The translations under genes were made by a program, and so were the position numbers. DNA of 64,000 nucleotides from a virus. Positions 27,701 to 35,511 of the stretch are shown here, piece by piece. The stretch lies in the IMG/VR virus record IMGVR_UViG_3300035670_000086, positions 35,867 to 99,866 of that record; one strand, written 5' to 3'. The notes below the pieces were generated by a model. The model searched no databases. It saw only the letters and a list, made by a program, of their open reading frames with translations, and was not told the origin of the DNA. Numbering within the stretch: the stretch's first letter is position 1; every line of letters starts with the position of its first letter.

Positions 27701-28003
27701 TACATTTATAACTGAACTTAAATCTCTAAAAACTATACCACTAGAATCTTGTCCAACAGGGAAACCATAGTCTGAGGACACAACAAACATTTTGCCGGGA
27801 ATACCGGAGAAACCATCTCTAACTGGGTAGCCTATTCTTTCCCAGATATAAGATGTACGATCCTCAAGATCATATATTGGCATGTTATCTTCTTCCCAGT
27901 TGTAGAAAGAAGATGAATCGAACTTAGTTACAGTTGCTTGCCAGTCGTTAATTATTGCGACTGTGCCCGAGGTTAAATATAAATCTTGAGGGATGAAAGA
28001 CAT
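24749..28003 (-). CDS. Beta-helix tail spike/fibre protein
   Basis: 1084 residues. After the N-terminal docking-like motif (about residues 32-55) the protein consists of many short strand repeats rich in Asn ladders: G-F-N-I-V-N-S-D-V-V-L-E-N-V, G-F-K-I-I-N-S-N-V-D-V-R, G-I-G-L-Y-A-E-N-S-L-I, G-I-V-A-N-N-S-K-L. This is the pattern of right-handed parallel beta-helices of phage tail spikes, which bind or cut surface polysaccharide. No catalytic residues could be assigned. The C-terminal part (YKNRIRLDESAADSFANAKH) looks like a separate cap. Likely a receptor-binding spike. Confidence 0.8.
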   Translation of the reverse strand: MSFIPQDLYLTSGTVAIINDWQATVTKFDSSSFYNWEEDNMPIYDLEDRTSYIWERIGYPVRDGFSGIPGKMFVVSSDYGFPVGQDSSGIVFRDLSSVINVLPNPITYPIIIEVASFGNLGELNLNNIKIDDSCPGAGLEIVNRVFARSKFGSAAAPSALYISSDPSVSSLMIKEMFHNASALAISSVVLSATTDARLNSNNRSWVVNYAYGATSLLTKKPILSFKDTQFDQSIATNKFAIAEYGNTEDPTITAYDVAVTDTISGAAIARTAIQDQSNVAVLAFGNFLSNVKVSNCDGPIFIRGFLVDGSLDTTGTITQSIDSGFNIVNSDVVLENVMSMRCKKHGFKIINSNVDVRRAIVAARNYEISSTSDRSANSNGIGLYAENSLINFVPVSTAYVQYSGVDLISQFAFNDVGIQLNNSKIVGGNKITTAFSVTDGPTMIQSLYNKRVGLEVTNSIFDHQGGLEIINNYNGIVANNSKLNFPLLTIENNQEIGFEANNCDIVFNPDLIRPSVTTSYENSQIGKTYKQFTFYRNGQHMVLNHSILRYPYATSMPSKVGNILAIDSFGSYDVSGTKGRLPAIEIKNSSRAELIHPEIKTYQTTSVYAQPLFGACLSISDNSKVVLRGSGGVSPNTGPTMLVGPQTLAAQKKAAIVYVSKNSAATFNGNTLIAQGAVDVLAEDNSVVNFGPHKRDNNTLDVSGWNLSDNQNHTRVELHAIKSCLVADKNSVINMEDIGDYATQWGATVLPSQDYNNSDVYNTTYYTSGGYVQFYPNPQDDNLLTGTNLVPAAIGSYVYTETNPGYFLTSYKDANSATNIANYSKGGICVKAQNGSKVKALNVNFAAGWYNTSSAFYDSSSGNCELLRIWNICQNSELEAAYLSVSGMYPSLAGYYGPSAVYLSGAGVPASGAPSSTPDTSTLSVLDFYGVSSSRAGTNYGPFRLYFSPHSQAKMLGYVSGTGADQAAFYGAPYQMLAQGYNPSGNLIGASAFDAIYSGISTSAFYYVSAMVDASYKNRIRLDESAADSFANAKHNAIAKSGRHALVTIYRSTSTAGGQGYDSNVAGYGKGFKSAEIFDLRRDD

Positions 28004-28012
28004 TTAAAATCC

Positions 28013-28615
28013 TTAGAATGTTATAGTCCACTTAAATACTAGTGCAAAATCAGAAGATTTTTCTATAGGTGTAAAATATTTATATGCTACAAGGATGGGG
28101 GCTGGAGTTGATAACTTTCTAATGTTATGTACAAATAACCCGATCTCATCCAAGTAATCAGGAAGCCCGTTCGCATTGTTTGCACCTAAAAATAAAATGT
28201 ATTGCACGGCATTTTTGGATACTCGAACAATATTATTATCAGGTATTTTAGCGAAAATTTTATTACTGACAATCGTCCCGTTAGCTAATTGACTAAGAGT
28301 AGACAATTGTAACTCCCCTGTCTGCCCGTAAGAATCTATGCTACTTAAAGATGATCCTAGCTGATAAGTTCCTATTCCGGGCACAGATCCGTCAGTTCCG
28401 ACTTGGAACCATCTAATCTGGTAATCATATGCTTTATCGGATCCAGATGCAGCAAATAGGTGAGATAAAGCTACACCCATACCAGATACAATCTGGTTAG
28501 AGTCCGAGAAATGGAGTTCTCGCTTCCCGTCTGGGTAAACTTTCCAAATTTCAATTTCCCCTGTAGGGCTATAAACTTCTCTATTTGATCTCATACTTGT
28601 ATATATTTCTCCCAC
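28013..28615 (-). CDS. Short adhesin-module protein
   Basis: 200 residues, a stand-alone copy of the module at the N-terminus of the 1506-residue protein at 4834-9354. Shared marks are G-E-I-E-I-W-K-V-Y near residue 19, Q-I-V-S-G-M-G-V, I-R-W-F-Q-V-G-T, D-E-I-G-L-F-V-H-N and the closing L-V-A-Y-K-Y-F-T-P-I-E-K. The F-x-x-x-x-W-T-I-T-F end is a typical final strand. It sits among wedge and fibre genes, so it may be an adaptor that lets a fibre bind the baseplate (inference). Confidence 0.7.
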   Translation of the reverse strand: MGEIYTSMRSNREVYSPTGEIEIWKVYPDGKRELHFSDSNQIVSGMGVALSHLFAASGSDKAYDYQIRWFQVGTDGSVPGIGTYQLGSSLSSIDSYGQTGELQLSTLSQLANGTIVSNKIFAKIPDNNIVRVSKNAVQYILFLGANNANGLPDYLDEIGLFVHNIRKLSTPAPILVAYKYFTPIEKSSDFALVFKWTITF

Positions 28616-29635
28616 TCATAAGAAGAATATTCTCCATATTATAGTTAAGTTTGAGTAGTTAGTTAACCCTGCATCAGACCCATTATCACTAATTCCTACT
28701 ATATTTTTATTAAAAGTTTTCTTGCTAAAAAGTTTATAATCTAAAACATTGGTATACGGGTGGAATGAGTACGGGGGAGTTCTTCCTGCCGATAACATGG
28801 ACTTAGTGTTTAATCCCCATAACCCCATTTGAGTTATACCCCCATACATATTAGCCACATTCGCGTCACCACTAGCTATGGTAATTTGATATATAATCTC
28901 TCCTGTAGATGAGAAAGTGGCTGTTGAAGAAGTAACTAAACCACTTAATGGATCGGTGCTTGATGTGGTAGTTACGAATCCTCGCCAATCCATAGATGAT
29001 ACAACATTAAAATTACTGCTTGTAGTAGTTGTTGCAACTACAGAACTATTAGTATAATTAACTAAAAGTAATGTAGTAGTTGTGGATCTAGGCCAGCACC
29101 CAGCCCTTATATACCATCTAGCTTGCTGTGTCCCTGTATACAACTGTGCATAATAATTATAAACATTAATTAATTGCCCAAGTTCAGCTAGTGCGGATAA
29201 TGCAGAAGTTACATTACCTAGGGAATCAAATGTACCGCTCCCTATACTTAAATATGAAGATGGTATTATTTCTAATTTAGTATCATATGGAGTAGGATAT
29301 TTTGGTAGAAAATTCGTAGGGGTGTATGACGATACCACAGAACCTACAAGACCCCAAATTTGTCCATTACTCTGCCCAGACACCTGTAATGGAGATATAC
29401 CATGAGCGTTGTGTGCATATGATGATGCATCTTTTCCAAAGGACACTGCCCGTATGGTATAATTTGAGGCATCATATATAGCAGATGCTGATGCAATACC
29501 TGATCCCTCTAAAGGGAGTGTCATTAGATCAACAATCATCTCACCACCACTATCGACAATTAAGTTATTAGACGCTTCCACTAACTCCTGCTGTGGAGTG
29601 CCGTAATCCTTATAAACTTCTACATAACCTCTCAT
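28616..29635 (-). CDS. Tail protein with diverged adhesin module
   Basis: 339 residues. The start M-R-G-Y-V-E-V-Y-K-D-Y-G-T-P matches L-E-V-Y-K-D-Y-G-D of the 1506-residue protein, and N-N-L-I-V-D-S-G-G-E-M-I also recurs, so it is a third member of that family. The middle is a Ser/Thr-rich insertion (residues about 175-260) and the last 60 residues return to a strand pattern ending I-I-W-R-I-F-F-L. Start ATG overlaps the end of the gp7-like gene; the next gene begins one base after its stop. Probably a baseplate-attached fibre part. Confidence 0.68.
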   Translation of the reverse strand: MRGYVEVYKDYGTPQQELVEASNNLIVDSGGEMIVDLMTLPLEGSGIASASAIYDASNYTIRAVSFGKDASSYAHNAHGISPLQVSGQSNGQIWGLVGSVVSSYTPTNFLPKYPTPYDTKLEIIPSSYLSIGSGTFDSLGNVTSALSALAELGQLINVYNYYAQLYTGTQQARWYIRAGCWPRSTTTTLLLVNYTNSSVVATTTTSSNFNVVSSMDWRGFVTTTSSTDPLSGLVTSSTATFSSTGEIIYQITIASGDANVANMYGGITQMGLWGLNTKSMLSAGRTPPYSFHPYTNVLDYKLFSKKTFNKNIVGISDNGSDAGLTNYSNLTIIWRIFFL

Positions 29636-32600
29636 CTGTATATGTCGATTTGTGTGTATTGATTAAATCCAGCAGACTTAGTGTTTGGACCCCAGTCAGC
29701 ATGGTATCTGTAATTAATTCTACTGCCACCAGATGTTTCAAAAGTTCCACTTGTTATTGCGGCTTGTCTTGATGCCCTAGCAGCAGCTATATCTACAAAG
29801 TATCTATATGCCACTAGTAATTCTTCTGGAGTGTACCCTGATACATTAGTATTTATGGTTAAATCCTTGGCAGACACAGAATCTAATATTGTATAAGTGT
29901 CCCCCGTGTCATCGGGCAACATAAACACTTCTATTGTGTACCCTTGATTTTTTCTATGTACTTGTTGTCCTATAACTGAATAATAGTTTGGTATACAGAT
30001 AGGAGGATTTAAAGTGTTGATTTTAATAGTAAAATCTTTAAATAAATCGGATACTAAGTTTTCAATACCAACCTTAGTTACTGAACTTGTTTCAAATACT
30101 TGATTTATACATGGGATACTAGACGCTACAACCGTGTCAGGTATTGGTTCTAACGGGAAAGCATACAAATGAGACAAGTCTTGTACTTTTTGTAAATTTA
30201 TTCCAGTTACAGGAGTTATCTCCCATCTAAAGTCTTTATTGTATGACCAAACATAACCTGCTTCTGGATCGGTGTGAATCCAAACACCTATAGCTCCACC
30301 GCCCATATTACCACCAGACTCCTTACCCATAAACGCCCGAACAGTAAGTTCGAACTGGTGTTCTGGCAACAAGAAGTTAGATGTTCCGTAGTTTCGTAAA
30401 CTAAAGCGTAATCTAGGTAACCCAAAGAAACTACCGGACTTAATTTTTATTAAAGGATTAGCAATTGAAAAGTTTTCTTGAGATTCTCTAGAGTCACTAA
30501 CATCTAAATTGTAAATAACAAAGTCGTTAAGTTCTGAATCCCCAGAAGTCTGGACGAACTCTATACCACTTAAGATATGAGGATTTCTAAATTCATATTT
30601 TTGGATGTACAGATCATTTAATGTGCTAGCGACATAAGTTCCTGATGGAGATCCTGATATGCTTAAAATTCCAGATCCACCACCGGAATTAAGATGAATC
30701 TCGCTACCTATTGTAGATGTTATCAAGGAATAAGTCTGTGCAGCCGACCCTGATTTATCAAAGAATCCGTTGAACAACAATGGCCCATACGCATGTGAGA
30801 TTACATTTGGACCGCCTGATAAATCTAAAATTTCCTCCCCTAAATCGTGACCCCCAAAGTCAGTCACATAACTCTTATATGTTGTATGAATTCCTCTGTT
30901 GAACTGGAAATCAAAGAAATCAGATATTGATGATGGGCCACCACTAGCGTTTGATAGATTTCTGGCTATGTCTGAGTAATATGCCGATGTATCATAACTA
31001 TTAAAAACAGTTTCATTTTGTAAAGACGCTGATGCTGTGGCGTATGATCTCTCTAATATTTTTCTATGTATTAATGGTATAATTGGATCCGCATCTCCAC
31101 GGGTTGAATATGCTGCACAAGATGAAACAAAATAATCAATACCACGGCAGGGGAATGTAGAACTAGTCGCAACACCATTAATTATTGATGTGGAATCTAA
31201 GTTCTCACATTTAGTGTAAACTTGTGGAATGCTACTGTAATTTGTTATAGAAACATACTTGCCTGCGGATGGTATGTACCCCAAAGGCATGTAGTAGTTA
31301 TAGTTTGGAACAGTTGATGGTGCTAGGTACGGAGGCATATTGAAGCCATCTCTGTAGTACCAACCATCTTTAGGTATTAGATTCTTTAGGCTTCTTCTAC
31401 GAACGGAGGTTCTTCTTAAGTTTGTTAGTGGAACAGTGCTGGTAAATACCGCATCAGAAAGTAGATTTACATCATTACGAGTAAACACTCTACCTAAAGA
31501 ACTCATATTCATTCCAGAGAACTCAAAACCACCTACGACACTAGAGACGAAAACATCGTCTTGTGGCATCACTATATCTGTACAAACCAATTCATTGTAT
31601 CCAGCAAAATCCTCGTCTGTAGCAATTAAATCAATGTTAGGGATCGCGTGCGCGGGTGTGAATAAGTTTGTAGCTCTTGCTACAGATTTTAGTCCTGTAT
31701 AAGATCCAAATTGGAATGAATCTGAATCAATATTAAACCCAGATGCATCTAGTAATAAATTGAAGTGGGATGATTTACCGTTCCAGAGAGGTAAGTATTT
31801 ATACCGTTTTTGATCAAGATTAGCTAATATATAATCGTAGTTTGGTGGTAAAATATTTTGAGATGTAAAGAACAACCAACCATTTCTAGAAGACACCTTT
31901 GTAGTTTCTAGAGTATTTTCCGTAATAAAAGTATACAAAGCATCAGCAAACGATTTTCTTACACCCAAGCAAACTAAACGGTCATAGAAGTAATCTACTA
32001 TTTCTTTTGTTATACCGCAGTACTTGTAAAACTTCTCCAACTCCCAAGGAGGAATATTTGTTATTCTTCCACGATATTTAAATACGAAATCAGAGTCTCC
32101 TATTCTAAACGGATTGTTCCCTATATAAAATTTATCTGGGAATAGTATTGCCGCTTTTCTGATGATATCATCGACAACAAATCGAATGTTTGTATCCATG
32201 TCATCATCAGAATATTCTTGAATGTTAAGTGCTTGCGCCGTTGATCTAGACCAAATATCAAAACTACTGAATGCTGATGTTTCTGTAACTAAAGCATAAT
32301 ATAGTAAGTTAGGTACATAAGATTCCCACAACTCTGAGATGTTAGCAGTTACAGTATCAGATGATTCATTATTGACACCAAATAGAGTATCTAAAACTAA
32401 TTTAAGTGCGTTCTTCGTGCCTTTTGCTTTATAAATAGCAACAGCATTTTTTAACTGCATTCTCCACTTATCAGGGTTAGGGCCAATTAATTCCCATCCA
32501 ATTATGTCAGCTAAATACGGGAGATATGTGTCAGGGCAATCATCTATGCTGTGTAATAACAACAAATTGCTAACTTGATCATTGATATCAAACATTCCGT

Positions 32601-33477
32601 AAGAAACAGCAGCTAACAATCTACGGAATGCTCCTGATGATTCTAACGATTGAGTAATATCTTCTGTAGCTAAATAATTTTCAAATGCAGTCTGTACTCT
32701 AACATCTTTTGAATCAGATAACAATGGAGAGTAAATAACATCTATTAAGGTTTCTAATTTTTGTAAAGACTGTGTTCCCGATGTAAACTTTTCTGTGCCA
32801 GACAAAAATGGGGTGGGAATGAAAGTTTGGAATAAGGAACAAACCCCGTAGTTCTTCCAGATATAATTTTCTAAACCTTTTATACCATCGTTTAATTTAA
32901 CAGTTTCACCATAATAAATTTTGTCTACTAGAAGATCTGCGACATATGCTGATGGTTGATATGCTAATCCTGCTGCGCCAGATAAGTTTAATAAGTATAA
33001 CCATGACATATTTTCTATCAAATAGTCATGAGCTTCGGCAGCAGTGGGAAGTCCAAATAAGTAATTAGGTGTGTTTAATCTAATATTTGGAAGTAGGGTG
33101 CTGGTTACATAACTTCTAAAGTCGGCACTAGTATCGAAATCTTTTAGCTTCTTATTAAGTGGTTTTAAAATTAATCTTTCAAAATCAAATGCGTCTAGTT
33201 TTAGTGGATTATTTTGTTTTATAAAATAACCAGCGATACCAGAAAATACTCGTAGCGCAGCACCTTCGGTCGTTCCAGATACATTGAATATGGTATTAAA
33301 ATTATTAGCTACATCAATGTGCGAATTTATTATTTGATCTATAGGAGATACTTGTTGCCCAAAAGTATCAATATCATCTTGCAAATAAAATTTGGGAGTC
33401 AATAACTCCAAAACTTCAATGTAATTTTGCTTGAAGTATTTTTCTCCACGATTCGCAAATTGATTAAAGTTAGCCAT
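29632..33477 (-). CDS. 7: Baseplate wedge protein (gp7 / P2 gpI-like N-terminus)
   Basis: 1281 residues (T4 gp7 is 1032). It forms the outer wedge joining the gp6 ring to the peripheral fibres. Residues about 300-370 contain the tail-protein-I signature: L-L-L-L-H-S-I-D-D-C-P, Y-L-A-D-I-I-G-W and K-N-A-V-A-I-Y-K-A-K-G-T-K-N-A-L. A helical region follows (residues about 440-530), then a long strand-rich part. The C-terminus carries E-E-L-L-V-A-Y-R-Y-F-V-D-I, similar to the adhesin-module proteins next door. Directly follows gp6 (adjacent stop and start), the order in T4-like and simpler contractile systems. Confidence 0.85.
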   Translation of the reverse strand: MANFNQFANRGEKYFKQNYIEVLELLTPKFYLQDDIDTFGQQVSPIDQIINSHIDVANNFNTIFNVSGTTEGAALRVFSGIAGYFIKQNNPLKLDAFDFERLILKPLNKKLKDFDTSADFRSYVTSTLLPNIRLNTPNYLFGLPTAAEAHDYLIENMSWLYLLNLSGAAGLAYQPSAYVADLLVDKIYYGETVKLNDGIKGLENYIWKNYGVCSLFQTFIPTPFLSGTEKFTSGTQSLQKLETLIDVIYSPLLSDSKDVRVQTAFENYLATEDITQSLESSGAFRRLLAAVSYGMFDINDQVSNLLLLHSIDDCPDTYLPYLADIIGWELIGPNPDKWRMQLKNAVAIYKAKGTKNALKLVLDTLFGVNNESSDTVTANISELWESYVPNLLYYALVTETSAFSSFDIWSRSTAQALNIQEYSDDDMDTNIRFVVDDIIRKAAILFPDKFYIGNNPFRIGDSDFVFKYRGRITNIPPWELEKFYKYCGITKEIVDYFYDRLVCLGVRKSFADALYTFITENTLETTKVSSRNGWLFFTSQNILPPNYDYILANLDQKRYKYLPLWNGKSSHFNLLLDASGFNIDSDSFQFGSYTGLKSVARATNLFTPAHAIPNIDLIATDEDFAGYNELVCTDIVMPQDDVFVSSVVGGFEFSGMNMSSLGRVFTRNDVNLLSDAVFTSTVPLTNLRRTSVRRRSLKNLIPKDGWYYRDGFNMPPYLAPSTVPNYNYYMPLGYIPSAGKYVSITNYSSIPQVYTKCENLDSTSIINGVATSSTFPCRGIDYFVSSCAAYSTRGDADPIIPLIHRKILERSYATASASLQNETVFNSYDTSAYYSDIARNLSNASGGPSSISDFFDFQFNRGIHTTYKSYVTDFGGHDLGEEILDLSGGPNVISHAYGPLLFNGFFDKSGSAAQTYSLITSTIGSEIHLNSGGGSGILSISGSPSGTYVASTLNDLYIQKYEFRNPHILSGIEFVQTSGDSELNDFVIYNLDVSDSRESQENFSIANPLIKIKSGSFFGLPRLRFSLRNYGTSNFLLPEHQFELTVRAFMGKESGGNMGGGAIGVWIHTDPEAGYVWSYNKDFRWEITPVTGINLQKVQDLSHLYAFPLEPIPDTVVASSIPCINQVFETSSVTKVGIENLVSDLFKDFTIKINTLNPPICIPNYYSVIGQQVHRKNQGYTIEVFMLPDDTGDTYTILDSVSAKDLTINTNVSGYTPEELLVAYRYFVDIAAARASRQAAITSGTFETSGGSRINYRYHADWGPNTKSAGFNQYTQIDIYR

Positions 33478-35057
33478 TATACTAATACGATATTGATTGT
33501 AAAGTTGTTTAGTTGTATGATTTCATTAAAATCTACAACTACATCAGTATCTAGGTTATCCACAGTAGCAAACCTAACTTCTGGTATGGTAAATATTGCT
33601 CTGCTTAATTCTCCTAAAACTAATGTTTTTCCAAAATCAAAGTTATTGACATTGAAGAAATTCACTAATCTTCTTCTAATTTTACCTTTGATTAACTCTT
33701 CCTTTGCAGCTAAGTTTTTATCTATTCTAGCGGTTATAACTAAATCTACTGTTCTGATTACACCGTCAACAATTACGACCTCATCAGTAAGCATTTTCTT
33801 TTCCCCAATACTAGTTAGAATCTCTTGCTTAAATGGAATGGTAGCTTGTTGTAGTTGTAAGGGAGATGCTACTTGAAGAACATATATATCTAATATATTA
33901 GCAGAGCTATAAGCATCCCGTACCACTGCGCGAGCCTTACCTGTTGCCCCAGTTGATCCTATATACGAGTTAACAAAGGTAGAATAATCTTCTGCTGTAA
34001 CTAATCTATCTTGTCGTTTAAATGTTAGGGGGGCATAGCGTTTAGCGTGCTCAACTGTTTCTGCATCTTGACCACCTGTTGCTTGTGTGGTATTTTCAAT
34101 CGTAGCTGTATCTGCTCCAACCGTTAACTGAGCATTAATAATTTCAGCAGCTATGTTACCTCTAGTTCCACCGCCCACGCGATATGATACAGTGTAATCT
34201 GCATTGGCAGGAGGGATATTTCCTACCACCCCATCACCGAAAATAACTGTTGCGCCATAATTCTCATCGTAAGAAACTTCAAAATAGTTTTGTCCCCCAC
34301 CCGAGGCGAAGAATAAATTGTCTACTTGAGTCCAAGCACCAGAAGCTCCACTGTCTGTAGTTGTGATGAACACATTAACGCTTTTTTCTACAACAGGAGA
34401 TGCTGTTAACGGTATCTTTTTAATAATGTCTGTAGAAGTAAAAGAACCAGTTTGAACTACCAAAGCACCCTCTAACAACGCTAGATTTTGCCAGACGGAG
34501 CTTGCACTATTTTCTGATTCAATTCCTTCCAGTTGAATAGAAGCATCAGAACTCATCGGGCTTAATGCTCCGTTGATTGGTTCTGTTTTGTATAATGTAA
34601 AGTTTAACGGAGCACCATCTTCTGGAGAAGTTATTGATACTACTCGTTTATCAGGAGTTATTACCACCGGAACCGCTGTTGCAGGTGAATCAAAAGTTAT
34701 TCGTGCATTTGCCATGGAGGAGATAGGTCCCTTCATTCGCACTCCTATCAACTCCATTATCTTCTTTACATTGTTTCGATTCTTTGCAGTGGTTAAGAAT
34801 GTTTCATTTGCGAGCATGTCTGCCTTCATGGACATTACTGCACCCATGTAAGCGACAATCTCAATCAACATCATACCTAAGTCAGATTCCGAAAAGTTTT
34901 GATAATCTAATGGGTATGTTGCCTTGATATAGTTGATTAAAGCAGTCCGCAGAGAAACGAAATCTGTGGCTGCATAGTTTATATTGTCCGCTTTTTTAGA
35001 ATCAGGTAATTGAACTAATTTTAAGAAATCGGATTCTACTGTTCCATTAAATACCAT
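33477..35057 (-). CDS. 6: Baseplate wedge protein (gp6 / gpJ family)
   Basis: 526 residues (T4 gp6 is 660). It makes the inner baseplate ring that controls opening. Family marks are the N-terminal helix bundle (F-S-E-S-D-L-G-M-M-L-I-E-I-V-A-Y and D-M-L-A-N-E-T-F-L-T-T-A), the G-V-R-M-K motif, the central F-G-D-G-V-V-G-N-I-P-P and V-S-Y-R-V-G-G-G-T-R-G-N, and A-K-R-Y-A-P-L-T-F-K-R-Q-D-R-L-V-T-A-E-D-Y. These are conserved in the baseplate J-like family. It sits between gp25 and gp7 as expected. Confidence 0.95.
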   Translation of the reverse strand: MVFNGTVESDFLKLVQLPDSKKADNINYAATDFVSLRTALINYIKATYPLDYQNFSESDLGMMLIEIVAYMGAVMSMKADMLANETFLTTAKNRNNVKKIMELIGVRMKGPISSMANARITFDSPATAVPVVITPDKRVVSITSPEDGAPLNFTLYKTEPINGALSPMSSDASIQLEGIESENSASSVWQNLALLEGALVVQTGSFTSTDIIKKIPLTASPVVEKSVNVFITTTDSGASGAWTQVDNLFFASGGGQNYFEVSYDENYGATVIFGDGVVGNIPPANADYTVSYRVGGGTRGNIAAEIINAQLTVGADTATIENTTQATGGQDAETVEHAKRYAPLTFKRQDRLVTAEDYSTFVNSYIGSTGATGKARAVVRDAYSSANILDIYVLQVASPLQLQQATIPFKQEILTSIGEKKMLTDEVVIVDGVIRTVDLVITARIDKNLAAKEELIKGKIRRRLVNFFNVNNFDFGKTLVLGELSRAIFTIPEVRFATVDNLDTDVVVDFNEIIQLNNFTINIVLV

Positions 35058-35058
35058 A

Positions 35059-35511
35059 TTATCCTATCTCCACTTCTACATCTATAATTTGATTATCCAG
35101 TTCTTCTACTTGAACATTTAGAATAACATACAAACTTTGAACACCTTCCAAATTAACTTTATTACTTGGGAATACTTGTAATTTAGTTACCGAAACTCCG
35201 GGAGCATATTTAGAAATAGCTTGTAGTATATCATCCCTAATATTTTGAACCGTAAATTTATCTAATGGTTCAAATAAATATGATTGCAAGTTTGTACCAT
35301 AATCAGATAACATAACCCGCTCTCCCTTGTTCGTCATTAAAAGTTGACGCAGATTATTTCTAACTAAAGTTACACCACTTTGTTTAGCAAAGTAGCCTTT
35401 TTTTGGAGTTATTGGTAATGGGTAACCAAATCCGTACACCTTTTTTGTGGTGGAGATTACATCCTTTTGGATTCCTATAGATGGTGATCTTCCGTAAATA
35501 GAGGTTGTCAT
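35059..35511 (-). CDS. 25: Baseplate wedge protein (gp25 / gpW family)
   Basis: 150 residues (T4 gp25 is 132). It links the wedge ring to the sheath and starts sheath polymerisation. The family core is plain: R-N-N-L-R-Q-L-L-M-T-N-K-G-E-R-V-M, Y-G-T-N-L-Q-S-Y-L-F-E-P and D-D-I-L-Q-A-I-S-K-Y-A-P. Despite old annotations the family is not a lysozyme. Followed at once by gp6, the canonical 25-6 order, and preceded by a four-base overlap with the LamG-domain gene. Confidence 0.95.
   Translation of the reverse strand: MTTSIYGRSPSIGIQKDVISTTKKVYGFGYPLPITPKKGYFAKQSGVTLVRNNLRQLLMTNKGERVMLSDYGTNLQSYLFEPLDKFTVQNIRDDILQAISKYAPGVSVTKLQVFPSNKVNLEGVQSLYVILNVQVEELDNQIIDVEVEIG

Noticed and set aside
32425-32440. 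TATAAATA on the plus strand within the gp7-like gene
   Set aside because: No plus-strand gene follows it; a chance match in AT-rich DNA.
35059-35511. Lysozyme activity for the gp25-like protein
   Set aside because: The family was once labelled lysozyme-like, but the sequence fits the structural wedge protein and no catalytic site is seen.
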